DNA of 46,241 bases from positions 1-46,241 of the forward strand of contig CAJOIQ010000018.1 of NCBI GenBank assembly GCA_905234795.1, read 5' to 3'. Under the pieces are notes generated by a model, which was not told the DNA's origin, did not search any database, and worked only from the letters and a program-made list of their open reading frames with translations. Positions 1 through 8,285 of the stretch are shown here, piece after piece. This DNA is from an uncultured Bacteroidales bacterium (lineage in GTDB: Bacteria > Bacteroidota > Bacteroidia > Bacteroidales > UBA932). Each line of letters opens with the position of its first letter. Position 1 is the first letter of the stretch. Position numbers and translations under genes: made by a program.

Positions 1-375
1 GCCAAAGAAATCAAGGTCCCACTGCAGGGCCGCGCCGGCGTTGTAGGCCGCGCCGCCTTGATACTGGAGACTCGGTGTCAGGTTCAGGGACGGCAGCCAG
101 GCTAGGCGGGCGGTCTGGAGGGATACCTCGGCAATCTCCATATTGAGGGCCGATATTTTCAGGTTGTTATTGTGCTCCAGGCCTTCCTGGATGAGCGCCT
201 GCAGCATGGCGTCCGGGAAGAAGGTGCGCCAGGGAACGGCGGCCATGCTCTCCCCTGCTTCCACCCCTTCTCCCATAAGCGCAGCCGGCGCCTCGCTGGC
301 AGATTCATATTGTTTATACAGCGCGCAGCCGGAAAGGCCAAGAAGCATTGCAAAGAGTAAAAGATATTTTTTCAT
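1..375 (-). CDS. RND outer-membrane efflux factor (TolC/OprM/NodT type), N-terminal part
   Basis: Outer-membrane channel component of a tripartite drug or solute efflux pump. Only the first 125 codons are in the window; the frame is open to base 1, so the gene continues beyond the edge. It starts at the ATG at 375 with a lipoprotein signal peptide (charged MKK, hydrophobic stretch, lipobox LSGC with Cys17). The mature part has the typical beginning of the family: a WRTFFPD stretch, then LIQEGLEHNNNLKISALNMEIAE, the first long helix of the periplasmic tunnel, and LPSLNLTPS, the first beta strands of the barrel. It lies 3 bases after the stop of the permease gene in the same direction, as the third gene of the operon. 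The assignment is firm although the protein is incomplete; the substrate is unknown. Confidence 0.9.
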   Translation of the reverse strand, partial: MKKYLLLFAMLLGLSGCALYKQYESASEAPAALMGEGVEAGESMAAVPWRTFFPDAMLQALIQEGLEHNNNLKISALNMEIAEVSLQTARLAWLPSLNLTPSLQYQGGAAYNAGAALQWDLDFFG

Positions 376-378
376 AAC

Positions 379-3300
379 TCAGTCCTCCTCTTTTTTCACC
401 ATCGGCCCCTGGAATTTCTCATGGAGCTGCTGGAAAATCATGTAGAATACCGGCACCACGAACAGCAGCGCGACGGTCCCCACGAAGGAACCGCCCGTTA
501 CGCCGATGGCGAGGGACCGGTTGCCGTTGGCGCCTGCACCGCCGGCCACAATGAGCGGGATCATGCCGATGATCATGGTGAGCACCGTCATGAGGATGGG
601 GCGGAAACGGTCTTTGCAGGCCTCGAAGGCGGCCTCGAAGATGGGCATGCCTTGCTTCCGTTTATCCACGGCGAACTCCGTAATGAGAATGGCGGTCTTG
701 GCCAAAAGGCCTATCAGCATAACCACACCGGTTTGCAGGTAGATATTGTTATCCATGCCGGGGAGCCCCAACTTGAAGCAGAGGAAGCTGAACAGGAAGG
801 AGCCCATAAGGCCGAACGGGATGCTCAGGAGCACCGCGAAGGGGATGAACCAGGAATTGTACAGCGACGCCAGGATGAGGTAGATGAGGAAGACGGCAAT
901 GGCATAGAGAATCACCGTGGTGTTGGACCCCATGTTCTCTTCCAGCTCGCGGGACATGCCGCCGTATTCATAAGCGTAGTCCGACAGGTTCATGTTCTGC
1001 TCAAAGACTTCCCGGATGGCCTGGTGCGCCTGACCTTCGCTGTAACCCGAGGCCGGCGTCACATAAGTGGCGATGCTCTGGTACATATTGAAGCGGTTTT
1101 CCGTGTTGGAGCCCACCGAAGGCGTTAAGGTGACGAACTGTGTGATGGGGGCCATGCGGCCATCGGCCACACGGATGAAGATGCTGCCCAGGGATTCGGG
1201 GTCCAGCCTGTAGCCGGGCAGAGCGTTGGACAGGATGCGGTATACCTTGCCGAACTGGTTGTAGTTGCCCACGAAGGCCTGGCCGCAGTAGTTGCCCAGC
1301 GTCGAAAGTACCTGCTGTACGGAAATGCCGGCCCGGGTGCACTGGACGGCGTCCACGGAGACATCGTATTTGGGGAAGGACTCCGAATAGGTGGATTCTG
1401 CACTGCCCACTTCCGGACGCTCCTGGAGCTTGGAAAGGAACATCGTCACCTTCTTGTTGAAGTCTGTCATGTCGCCGTCCGTCTTGTCCTCGATCATGAG
1501 TTCTATCTGGCTGCTGGTGCCAAAGCCGGGCACCTGCGGCATGGTGAACGGAATTATCTGCGCTTCTTTTATGTCCTCGCAGTCCATGTAGAAGCGGCCG
1601 GCCACCAGGTCTATGTAATGGTCTATGCCCGAGCGCTCTTCCCAGTTCTTGAGCCGCACGAAGAAGGTGCCGTAGCAGGAACCGGCGCTGGAAATGAGGC
1701 CGTAGCCGGAAACCCGGCCATAGGTTTCCACTTCCGGAATGGCGCGAATCTTGGCCTCTACCTTCTCCATAATCTGATTGGTCTCATTCAGGGTGGAACC
1801 CGGCGCCGTGCGCACCTCCACCATGAACACGCCCTGATCTTCATTGGGCACCAGACCGCTGGGCATTACCTTCATGAGGTAGACCATGCCGCCGGCGGCA
1901 ATCACCAGGAGAATCCAGGACCAAGCCGGTGCGCCCATAAACTTCTTCACGCCGCTGAAATACTTGCGGGAAACCGCGTCGTAGCTCACTTCATAGGCTT
2001 TTCGGGTATAGTCCAGGAAAGATTTCTTCTGTCCCTCTTTATTCTCCCCCTTGGGCCTGAGGAGCATCACGCAAAGGGCCGGGCAAAGAATAAGGGCCGA
2101 TACGGTGGACAATCCCACGGACGAAGCCAGGGTAATGCCGAACTGCTTGAAGAATGCGCCGCTGGTTCCGGGAGAGAACATCACCGGGATGAACACCGCC
2201 ATGAACACCAGCGTAGTGGAAATGGCCGCCATGGTCACCTCCGACAAGGCGCTGGTAGTGGCTCTCACCACGTTTTTCTCTCCAAGTTGCAGCTTTGTCA
2301 TTACGGCTTCCGTAACCACGATGGCATCGTCCACAACGGTACCGATGGCCAGCACCAGCGCGAAGAGCGTGAGGAGGTTCAGGGAGAAGCCGGCCAGTTT
2401 CACTATGGCGAAAGTGCCCATGAGGGACACGATGATGGAGATGGACGGGATGAGGGTGGCCTTGAAATCCTGAAGGAAGAAGAACACCACCAGGATGACC
2501 AGGAGAATGGCAAGGATCAGGGTTTCCACAACATTGTGCATGGCGGCATCCAGGAAGTCGTCGCTGCACAGGAGGGTGGAGAACTTGAGGCCGGCGGGGG
2601 CAATCTGCTCCGCTTCCCTGAGCACTTCATTGATTTCCGCGTTCACGGCCTTGGCGTTGGCGCCGGGGGCCTGGTACACAATGGTGATGACGGCAGGGCC
2701 TTCTGTGCCTTTGGAGGTGAAGGTGTAATCCCTGGCGCCCAGCTCTATATCGGCCACATCTCCAAGGCGCAGTATCTTGCCGCCTTCCGACCGCAGGACG
2801 ATGTTCCGGAATTCCTCCACGGTCCTGAGGCGGCCGCTGTATTCCAAATTGTATTCATACGTGTTCTCCGACATCTTGCCCAGGGAGCCCACAGGGGCCA
2901 CCAGGCTTTGCGTGCCAACGGCCGCAAAAAGATCCTCCGGCATGAGCTTGTATGCCGCCATTACATCCGGTTTCATCCAGATGCGCAGGGCGAACGTGTT
3001 GCCCAGGCTCTCCACCTTTCCAACGCCCGTCACACGGGTAAGGCGGGGCTTCACGGCTATGTCCAGGTAGTTGGCAATGAATTCGGGGTCATAGGAGCCG
3101 TCCGGACTTTCCATCTGGAACACCTGCAGGATGTTGTTCTGCTGCTTGGCCACGCTTACGCCAAACTGCAGGACTTCCTGCGGGAGGAGCGGCTGCGCCA
3201 TGGAAACCCTGTTCTGCACGTTAACGGCCGCCATGTCCGGGTTGGTACCCGGCTTGAAGAACACGAGGATGTTAATATTGCCGGTGGAGGTGGCGGTGGA

Positions 3301-3540
3301 TTTCATGTAGTACATGTCCTCCACGCCGTTGATGGCTTCTTCCAGGGGCTGGATCACGGACTTGATGGCGGTCTTGGCATCTGCGCCGTCATAGTTGGCC
3401 GACACCACCACGGTGGGAGGGGCGATGTCGGGATACTGGTCCATGGGGAGGGTGGTGAGCGAGATAGCGCCCACCAGGAGAATGAGAAGGCCGATGGACA
3501 CGGCCATCACCCTCTGTTTGATGAACGGATTGCCTTTCAT
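379..3540 (-). CDS. RND (HAE1 family) efflux permease, AcrB/MexB-like
   Basis: Inner-membrane proton/drug antiporter of a tripartite pump, 1053 residues, the usual length for AcrB homologues. The N-terminus FIKQRVMAVSIGLLILLVG is TM1, followed by the pore-domain motif DQYPDIAPPTVVVSA. The TM4 proton-relay pair is present as Asp404-Asp405 in GTVVDDAIVV, and the TM10 lysine as Lys948 in LLAKTAILITEF. Two periplasmic porter halves lie between TM1/TM2 and TM7/TM8. The start at 3540 is 15 bases downstream of the adaptor stop, and the outer-membrane factor follows after 3 bases, so the three genes form one unit. Substrates cannot be read from the sequence. Confidence 0.96.
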   Translation of the reverse strand: MKGNPFIKQRVMAVSIGLLILLVGAISLTTLPMDQYPDIAPPTVVVSANYDGADAKTAIKSVIQPLEEAINGVEDMYYMKSTATSTGNINILVFFKPGTNPDMAAVNVQNRVSMAQPLLPQEVLQFGVSVAKQQNNILQVFQMESPDGSYDPEFIANYLDIAVKPRLTRVTGVGKVESLGNTFALRIWMKPDVMAAYKLMPEDLFAAVGTQSLVAPVGSLGKMSENTYEYNLEYSGRLRTVEEFRNIVLRSEGGKILRLGDVADIELGARDYTFTSKGTEGPAVITIVYQAPGANAKAVNAEINEVLREAEQIAPAGLKFSTLLCSDDFLDAAMHNVVETLILAILLVILVVFFFLQDFKATLIPSISIIVSLMGTFAIVKLAGFSLNLLTLFALVLAIGTVVDDAIVVTEAVMTKLQLGEKNVVRATTSALSEVTMAAISTTLVFMAVFIPVMFSPGTSGAFFKQFGITLASSVGLSTVSALILCPALCVMLLRPKGENKEGQKKSFLDYTRKAYEVSYDAVSRKYFSGVKKFMGAPAWSWILLVIAAGGMVYLMKVMPSGLVPNEDQGVFMVEVRTAPGSTLNETNQIMEKVEAKIRAIPEVETYGRVSGYGLISSAGSCYGTFFVRLKNWEERSGIDHYIDLVAGRFYMDCEDIKEAQIIPFTMPQVPGFGTSSQIELMIEDKTDGDMTDFNKKVTMFLSKLQERPEVGSAESTYSESFPKYDVSVDAVQCTRAGISVQQVLSTLGNYCGQAFVGNYNQFGKVYRILSNALPGYRLDPESLGSIFIRVADGRMAPITQFVTLTPSVGSNTENRFNMYQSIATYVTPASGYSEGQAHQAIREVFEQNMNLSDYAYEYGGMSRELEENMGSNTTVILYAIAVFLIYLILASLYNSWFIPFAVLLSIPFGLMGSFLFSFLCFKLGLPGMDNNIYLQTGVVMLIGLLAKTAILITEFAVDKRKQGMPIFEAAFEACKDRFRPILMTVLTMIIGMIPLIVAGGAGANGNRSLAIGVTGGSFVGTVALLFVVPVFYMIFQQLHEKFQGPMVKKEED

Positions 3541-3555
3541 ACGAAGCGGATGAGC

Positions 3556-4650
3556 TTAGAAAATCACTTTTTGGCCGTCCACCACGTTGGTGGCACCGTT
3601 GGAAACAATTACGTCGCCCTCCTTCAGGCCTTCAAAGACGCAGAGAGAAGTGCCCATGTCAAAGATTTGCACCTGGGTGGAGCGGGCCAGGGAATCCGCT
3701 CCCACCTTCCACACGATGGTGCGGTCCAGCTGGCGCACGATGGCCGATGCGGGTATAACGATTTGGTCGGCATAGGTGAAAGGAATAATGACGGTACCCA
3801 TGTTGCCGGAAGCCAGAATGCCGTCCGGGTTGGGGAACTCGGCTTCTGCCCGCATGGCGCCGGTGAGGGGATCCACCACATTGGAAATGCGCACGATACG
3901 GCCCTTCTCCTTGTAAACGGAACCGTTCTTGAGTTCCAATGACACATCCGGCAGACTGGTCAGATATTGCCTGAGTGTCTTGCCATCCAGGCCTTCCAGC
4001 AGCTGCAGGTACTCACTTTCGGAGATGGAGAATTTGGCGATGATGCGGGAAACCTCGCTTACCTGGGCCACAACGGTACCGGGAGATACGAGCTCTCCCC
4101 GGTTCAGGGGCGCGCTGCCCACTATGCCCGTGATGGGGGAAGTGACGGTACAGAAGCTCAGCTGCAGTTTTGCGGCCTTGAGTGCGGCTTCCGCCTGAGC
4201 CACTGCCGCCGTCGCCTGGTTGTAGGCGTTGGTGGCTGTTTCCAGCATATAGGAACTCACAATCCCTTTTTGAAAGAGGTTCCGGTTGCTTTCCATTTCC
4301 AGCCTGGCCGTATTCTGGCTGGCCTGGGCGGCCAGAAGGTTGGCCTGGGCATTATCCACCGCAGCCCTTGCCTGACGCTCATCTATCCGCGCCAGCACGT
4401 CTCCCTTGCGGACGTGGTCTCCGATGTCCACGTTATACTCGGTAACGGCTCCACTGCAGGTGGTGGTCACTGCCACTTCATTCACACCCTCCAGCGTGGC
4501 ATTGTAACGGGCAGGATACTCTACCTTTTGCGTTTTGACGGTGAGTGTATCAAACGATGTGTGTTTTTCTTTGGGCGCATTGAGGCCGCATCCGCTCACA
4601 AGCAGGATCGCCAGCATGGCTTGTAAGGACTTCTGGGGATTCATGTTCAT
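3556..4650 (-). CDS. RND efflux periplasmic adaptor (membrane fusion protein, MexA/AcrA-like)
   Basis: Links the inner-membrane permease to the outer-membrane factor. The protein has 364 residues. The signal peptide ends in a lipobox LLVSGC (Cys21), so it is a lipoprotein. The biotinyl-lipoyl-like half motifs are visible (AVTTTCSGAVTEYNVDIGDHVRKGDVLARID and later VTSPITGIVGSAPLNRGELVSPGT), split by a coiled-coil hairpin of NAQANLLAAQASQNTARLEME type, then beta-barrel and membrane-proximal domains. ATG codons at 4650 and 4644 are both possible starts. First gene of the efflux operon, preceded by a TAAATTTG -7 box. Confidence 0.95.
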   Translation of the reverse strand: MNMNPQKSLQAMLAILLVSGCGLNAPKEKHTSFDTLTVKTQKVEYPARYNATLEGVNEVAVTTTCSGAVTEYNVDIGDHVRKGDVLARIDERQARAAVDNAQANLLAAQASQNTARLEMESNRNLFQKGIVSSYMLETATNAYNQATAAVAQAEAALKAAKLQLSFCTVTSPITGIVGSAPLNRGELVSPGTVVAQVSEVSRIIAKFSISESEYLQLLEGLDGKTLRQYLTSLPDVSLELKNGSVYKEKGRIVRISNVVDPLTGAMRAEAEFPNPDGILASGNMGTVIIPFTYADQIVIPASAIVRQLDRTIVWKVGADSLARSTQVQIFDMGTSLCVFEGLKEGDVIVSNGATNVVDGQKVIF

Positions 4651-4680
4651 CTATGTATTTGTTTTCTGTTTCGCATCCTG

Positions 4681-4688
4681 CAAATTTA
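4681..4688 (-). promoter_or_regulatory. Bacteroidetes -7 box upstream of the RND operon
   Basis: On the minus strand the sequence reads TAAATTTG, matching TAnnTTTG, 31 bases before the adaptor ATG at 4650. No TTTG is found at the expected 19-20 base distance, so only the -7 element is supported. Confidence 0.5.
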
Positions 4689-4713
4689 CATAAAAATTTT
4701 AGATTAGGCATGA

Positions 4714-4744
4714 CAAAAAAAGATGCCCGGACTGGGCCGGGCAT
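4714..4744 (-). terminator. Rho-independent terminator after icd
   Basis: Read on the minus strand, an 8-bp stem (ATGCCCGG at 4723-4730 pairing with CCGGGCAT at 4737-4744) is followed by a run of seven T (plus-strand A run 4715-4721). It lies 38 bases after the icd stop and separates the citrate operon from the efflux operon. Confidence 0.75.
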
Positions 4745-4770
4745 GACAGATTGCCGATCAGGTCGGCAAT
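4723..4770. repeat. REP-like double hairpin
   Basis: Two consecutive 8-bp perfect stems: ATGCCCGG/CCGGGCAT (4723-4744) and ATTGCCGA/TCGGCAAT (4750-4770, loop TCAGG). Paired short palindromes of this look are common dispersed extragenic repeats. The first stem doubles as the icd terminator. Confidence 0.55.
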
Positions 4771-4781
4771 GACGGGGCAGG

Positions 4782-5981
4782 TTAGGCACCCAGGCGCACT
4801 TCCAGGCGCTTTCGGATTTCCTGGAGGAACTGGAGGGAGGTGAGGCCCTTGGGGCTGATGCCCTCGGAGAGGTTCACCAGGTCCTTGGTCTCCAGACCCT
4901 CGTTCAGGGTGTCCAGCTGGTTGGCGTAGTTCACCAGTTCCGGCAGGTTGTCCATCTCTCCCCTCTTGCGGAAAGCGCCGCTCCAGGCAAAGATGGTAGC
5001 CATGGGGTTGGTGGAAGTCTCTTCACCCTTCAGGTACTTGTAATAGTGACGGGTAACGGTGCCGTGGGCAGCCTCGTACTCGTACTTGCCGTCGGGGCTC
5101 ACCAGCACGGAAGTCATCATGGCCAGGGAGCCGAAGGCGGTGGATACCATGTCGGACATCACGTCGCCGTCGTAGTTCTTGCAGGCCCAGATGAAACCGC
5201 CCTCGGAACGCATTACGCGGGCCACGGCGTCGTCGATCAGGGTGTAGAAGTACTCGATACCGGCCTTCTCGAAAGCCTCTTTATATTCGGCCTCGAAAAT
5301 TTCCTCAAAGATGGCCTTGAAGCGGCCGTCGTACTTCTTGGAGATGGTGTCCTTGGTGGCGAACCACAGGTTCTCCTTCACGTCCAGGGCATATTTGAAG
5401 CAGGAGTGGGCGAAGCTGCGGATACTGGCGTCGGTGTTGTGCATACCCTCGATGACGCCGGGACCGGCGAACTCGTGGATCACTTCCTCGATGCGCTGGC
5501 CGGAAGCACCTTCGAACACCAGCTTGGCCACACCGGGCTCGGTGGTCTGGATTTCCACGTCGCGGTACACGTCACCATAGGCGTGACGGGCGATGGTGAT
5601 GGGTTTCTTCCAGAATTTCACAGCGGGGTGGATGGAAGGGATGGTGATGGGTGTGCGGAACACGGTGCCGTCCAGCATGGCGCGGATAGTGCCGTTGGGG
5701 CTCTTCCACATCTGGTGCAGGTTGTACTCGCTCATGCGCTGCACGTTGGGGGTGATGGTGGCGCACTTGACGGCCACACCGTACTTCTTGGTGGCGTTGG
5801 CGCTGTCGATGGTCACCTGATCGCTGGTCTTGTCGCGGTACGGCAGGCCCAGGTCATAATACTCGGTCTTGAGGTCAACGAACGGGAGGATGAGTTCATC
5901 CTTGATCATTTTCCAAAGGACCCTGGTCATTTCGTCGCCGTCCATCTCGACCAGCGGCGTCGTCATTTTGATCTTTTTCAT
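4782..5981 (-). CDS. icd: NADP-dependent isocitrate dehydrogenase (eukaryote-like homodimeric type)
   Basis: Oxidatively decarboxylates isocitrate to 2-oxoglutarate, producing NADPH, in the cytoplasm. The 399-residue length and the start [30 protein letters not shown] place it in the subfamily shared with eukaryotic IDH1/IDH2 rather than the E. coli type. Visible motifs are the substrate loop around [19 protein letters not shown], the metal-binding region [30 protein letters not shown], and the NADP site [30 protein letters not shown]. The ATG is 3 bases after the aconitase stop, so the two consecutive TCA-cycle enzymes are co-transcribed. A terminator follows. Confidence 0.97.
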   Translation of the reverse strand: MKKIKMTTPLVEMDGDEMTRVLWKMIKDELILPFVDLKTEYYDLGLPYRDKTSDQVTIDSANATKKYGVAVKCATITPNVQRMSEYNLHQMWKSPNGTIRAMLDGTVFRTPITIPSIHPAVKFWKKPITIARHAYGDVYRDVEIQTTEPGVAKLVFEGASGQRIEEVIHEFAGPGVIEGMHNTDASIRSFAHSCFKYALDVKENLWFATKDTISKKYDGRFKAIFEEIFEAEYKEAFEKAGIEYFYTLIDDAVARVMRSEGGFIWACKNYDGDVMSDMVSTAFGSLAMMTSVLVSPDGKYEYEAAHGTVTRHYYKYLKGEETSTNPMATIFAWSGAFRKRGEMDNLPELVNYANQLDTLNEGLETKDLVNLSEGISPKGLTSLQFLQEIRKRLEVRLGA

Positions 5982-5984
5982 GTT

Positions 5985-8285
5985 TTATTTGCGGTTTTTG
6001 TAGTAATTCATCAGGCAGCCGTCGGCCAGGATCTGGCGTTCGTCCTGGGTGAGCGGCTTGAAATAAAGGGTAATGGGCGTGGACTTGCCGTCTCGGGAAA
6101 TGACGCGGGCCTCAATTTCCTCGGCGCCGCCCAGGATAGCCTGGCGGATACCGGGAACGAACACGTAGTCCCCTACCTCATAATTGAACGGAGTGTCCGG
6201 GCCGATGGTAAACGGAACGATACCCCAGTTGATGCAGTTGGAACGGTAGCGCTTGGTGGCGTACTCGTAGCAGATGTTGGCGTCGCCGCCCAGCACCTTC
6301 TGGCAGGAAGCGGCCTGTTCGCGGGCGCTGCCGTCGCCGGGCTTGTTGGCAAATACGCAGGAGCCGAAGGAAGTGGTTTCGGCCGATGATCCGGCCACCG
6401 CCAGGGCCTTGCGCAGTTCGTCGGTGAGCTGACCGGCACGACGGTTGCGGTCGTCCTCCTGGATGCGCTTGGAGCGGCCGACGTACTCGGGAACGCGGCG
6501 GCTGAGGGCAAACTCGGAGAGCTTCAGCGGGTTGGAACGGTAGCTGGAGGTCTCGCCGGAAGGAATGAGTTCGTCGGTGGTGGTCACAGGGTCGTGGATG
6601 ACGGCGGCCAGTTCCAGCAGCATGTTCTCCTGCATGGCGGGCATCACCGGCCAGTCCTTGATGTTGGGACCGTAGCGCAGCTCAACGGAGAGATCGGCCT
6701 TACCGTAGCCGTTGTAGATGCGTTTCTCGTAAATACGGCCGTCGAAGCTGTAGGGCTTGTGGTCGTCGGTGTATTCAATGTCCGTTGCAGCGGTGATTAC
6801 GCCACCGTTGGCAGCCGTTGCAGCAATGCTTCTGGCGTCCATGAGGGCCACCATGGAAATCTGTCCCTGACCGGGCTTGGAGCCTTCGCGGTTGGGGAAG
6901 TTGCGGGTGGTGTGGCGGATGGACAAACCGTTATTCGAAGGAACGTCTCCGGCGCCGAAGCAGGGGCCGCAGAAGGCGGGTTTAATGACCACGCCGGCCT
7001 CCAGGAGCTCTTCGGCAATGTGGTTGCGCGTGGTGGCCAGATACACGGGTGTGCTCTGGGGATAGGCGCTCATGGTGAAGTAGTCGTTGCCGATAGATTT
7101 GCCGCGCAGGATGGTGGCGGCTTCGCTCAGGTTGTCATAGGTACCACCGGAGCAGCCGGCGATGATGCCCTGGTCGGCATACACCTTGCCGCCACGGATC
7201 TTGGACAGCAGGTCCGGATGCACTTTGTCTCCGAAACGCTTCCTGGTATCCTCCTCGATAGCCTTGAGAACGGCCTCGGGGTTGGCCTGGAGCTCATGGA
7301 TGCTAACGGCGTTGGACGGGTGGTAAGGCAGGGCGATCATGCTCTCCTGCTTGCTCAGGTCGATGGTGACCATGGAGTCGTAGTAAGCCACCTTGCCGGG
7401 CTTCAGCTCTTTGTAGGCTTCGGGCCGATTGTGCATCTCGAAGTACTTCTTCACCTCACCGTCGGTGATCCAGATGGAGGACAGACAGGTGGTCTCGGTG
7501 GTCATCACGTCAATTCCGTTGCGGAAGTCGATGGGCAGGCTGGCCACGCCGGGACCTGCGAATTCCAGCACCTTGTTCTTCACAAAGCCGCTCTCGAAAA
7601 CGGCCTTTACCAGGGAGATGGCAACATCGTGCGGGCCGATACCGCGGCGGGGCTTGCCCTCCAGCCATACCAGCACCACCTCGGGTGCATTGATGTCCCA
7701 GGTGTTCTTGAGGAGCTGTTTCACCAGTTCTCCGCCGCCTTCACCAACGCCCATGTTACCCAGGGAACCGTAGCGGGTGTGGGAGTCGGAGCCAAGGATC
7801 ATGTTGCCGCAGGCGGTAAGGGCCTCACGGGCATACTGATGGATAACAGCCTGGTTGGCAGGCACATAGATACCGCCATACTTCTTGGCGGCAGACAGGC
7901 CGAAGACGTGGTCGTCCTCGTTGATGGTACCACCCACGGCGCACAGGGAGTTGTGGCAGTTGGTCATGGCATACGGCAGCGGGAATTTCTCCAGTCCGCT
8001 GGCGCGGGCCGTCTGGATAATGCCCACATACGTGATGTCATGTGATACCATGGCGTCAAAGCGGATTTTCAATTGCTTTGACGCCGGAGCATTGAGGGGG
8101 CTCTGCCCCCTATTATCCCCCGCGGCCTCCGGCCGTCCGTTTCCTTCGAGGGAACGTACGTCGTGTGCACGCAGAATCTGATAAGTGATAGTGTTCTCGC
8201 GGGCCTCGTCGTTTCCCAGAGGTCCTTCCGAGGCGATGGTCTTGCCATCAAGGAGATATACTCCGTTCGGATTGAGTGTAATCAT
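5985..8285 (-). CDS. acnA: Aconitate hydratase (mitochondrial-type AcnA) with an in-frame palindromic insertion
   Basis: Interconverts citrate and isocitrate with a [4Fe-4S] cluster. The protein has 766 residues. Cluster ligands are Cys378 (IAGCSGGTYDN), Cys439 and Cys442 (FCGPCFGAGD). Other family blocks are present: DAMVSHDITYVGIIQTARASG, LTACGNMILGSDSHTRYGSLG, EGGGELVKQLL and FRNGIDVMTTETTCLS. Between the conserved block TITYQILRAH and LKIRFDAM the family normally has a short NTSG-type linker. Here residues about 43-76 are a Gly/Pro/Asn/Arg-rich stretch encoded by several back-to-back palindromes (see repeat at 8052-8165). The ATG overlaps the citCG stop (ATGA), so it is translationally coupled, and icd follows after 3 bases. 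The insert is at the N-terminal surface; activity is probably retained but that is inference. Confidence 0.96.
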   Translation of the reverse strand: MITLNPNGVYLLDGKTIASEGPLGNDEARENTITYQILRAHDVRSLEGNGRPEAAGDNRGQSPLNAPASKQLKIRFDAMVSHDITYVGIIQTARASGLEKFPLPYAMTNCHNSLCAVGGTINEDDHVFGLSAAKKYGGIYVPANQAVIHQYAREALTACGNMILGSDSHTRYGSLGNMGVGEGGGELVKQLLKNTWDINAPEVVLVWLEGKPRRGIGPHDVAISLVKAVFESGFVKNKVLEFAGPGVASLPIDFRNGIDVMTTETTCLSSIWITDGEVKKYFEMHNRPEAYKELKPGKVAYYDSMVTIDLSKQESMIALPYHPSNAVSIHELQANPEAVLKAIEEDTRKRFGDKVHPDLLSKIRGGKVYADQGIIAGCSGGTYDNLSEAATILRGKSIGNDYFTMSAYPQSTPVYLATTRNHIAEELLEAGVVIKPAFCGPCFGAGDVPSNNGLSIRHTTRNFPNREGSKPGQGQISMVALMDARSIAATAANGGVITAATDIEYTDDHKPYSFDGRIYEKRIYNGYGKADLSVELRYGPNIKDWPVMPAMQENMLLELAAVIHDPVTTTDELIPSGETSSYRSNPLKLSEFALSRRVPEYVGRSKRIQEDDRNRRAGQLTDELRKALAVAGSSAETTSFGSCVFANKPGDGSAREQAASCQKVLGGDANICYEYATKRYRSNCINWGIVPFTIGPDTPFNYEVGDYVFVPGIRQAILGGAEEIEARVISRDGKSTPITLYFKPLTQDERQILADGCLMNYYKNRK
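8052..8165. repeat. Cluster of short palindromes inserted in frame in aconitase
   Basis: Four adjacent hairpins inside the coding region: GGCGTCAAAGC (8052-8062) with GCTTTGACGCC (8075-8085), 11 of 11 paired; GGGGGC/GCCCCC (8096-8110); CGGCC/GGCCG around 8121-8135; and GTTTCC/GGGAAC around 8139-8155. The 8052-8062 arm is part of the conserved FDA codons of aconitase and the other arm is its inverted copy. The loop lacks the GGCCGAT core of the other in-frame elements in this window, so this is probably a separate kind of insertion. Confidence 0.7.

Noticed and set aside
1618..3942. 774-codon open frame on the plus strand opposite the RND genes
   Set aside because: It is antisense to two clearly conserved proteins and its product is His/Gly-rich without any domain, as expected for a shadow frame in GC-rich DNA.
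4550..4789. 79-codon frame over the icd terminator
   Set aside because: Its product (RHCRPDRQSVMPG) is the usual translation of a REP-like palindrome, not a protein.
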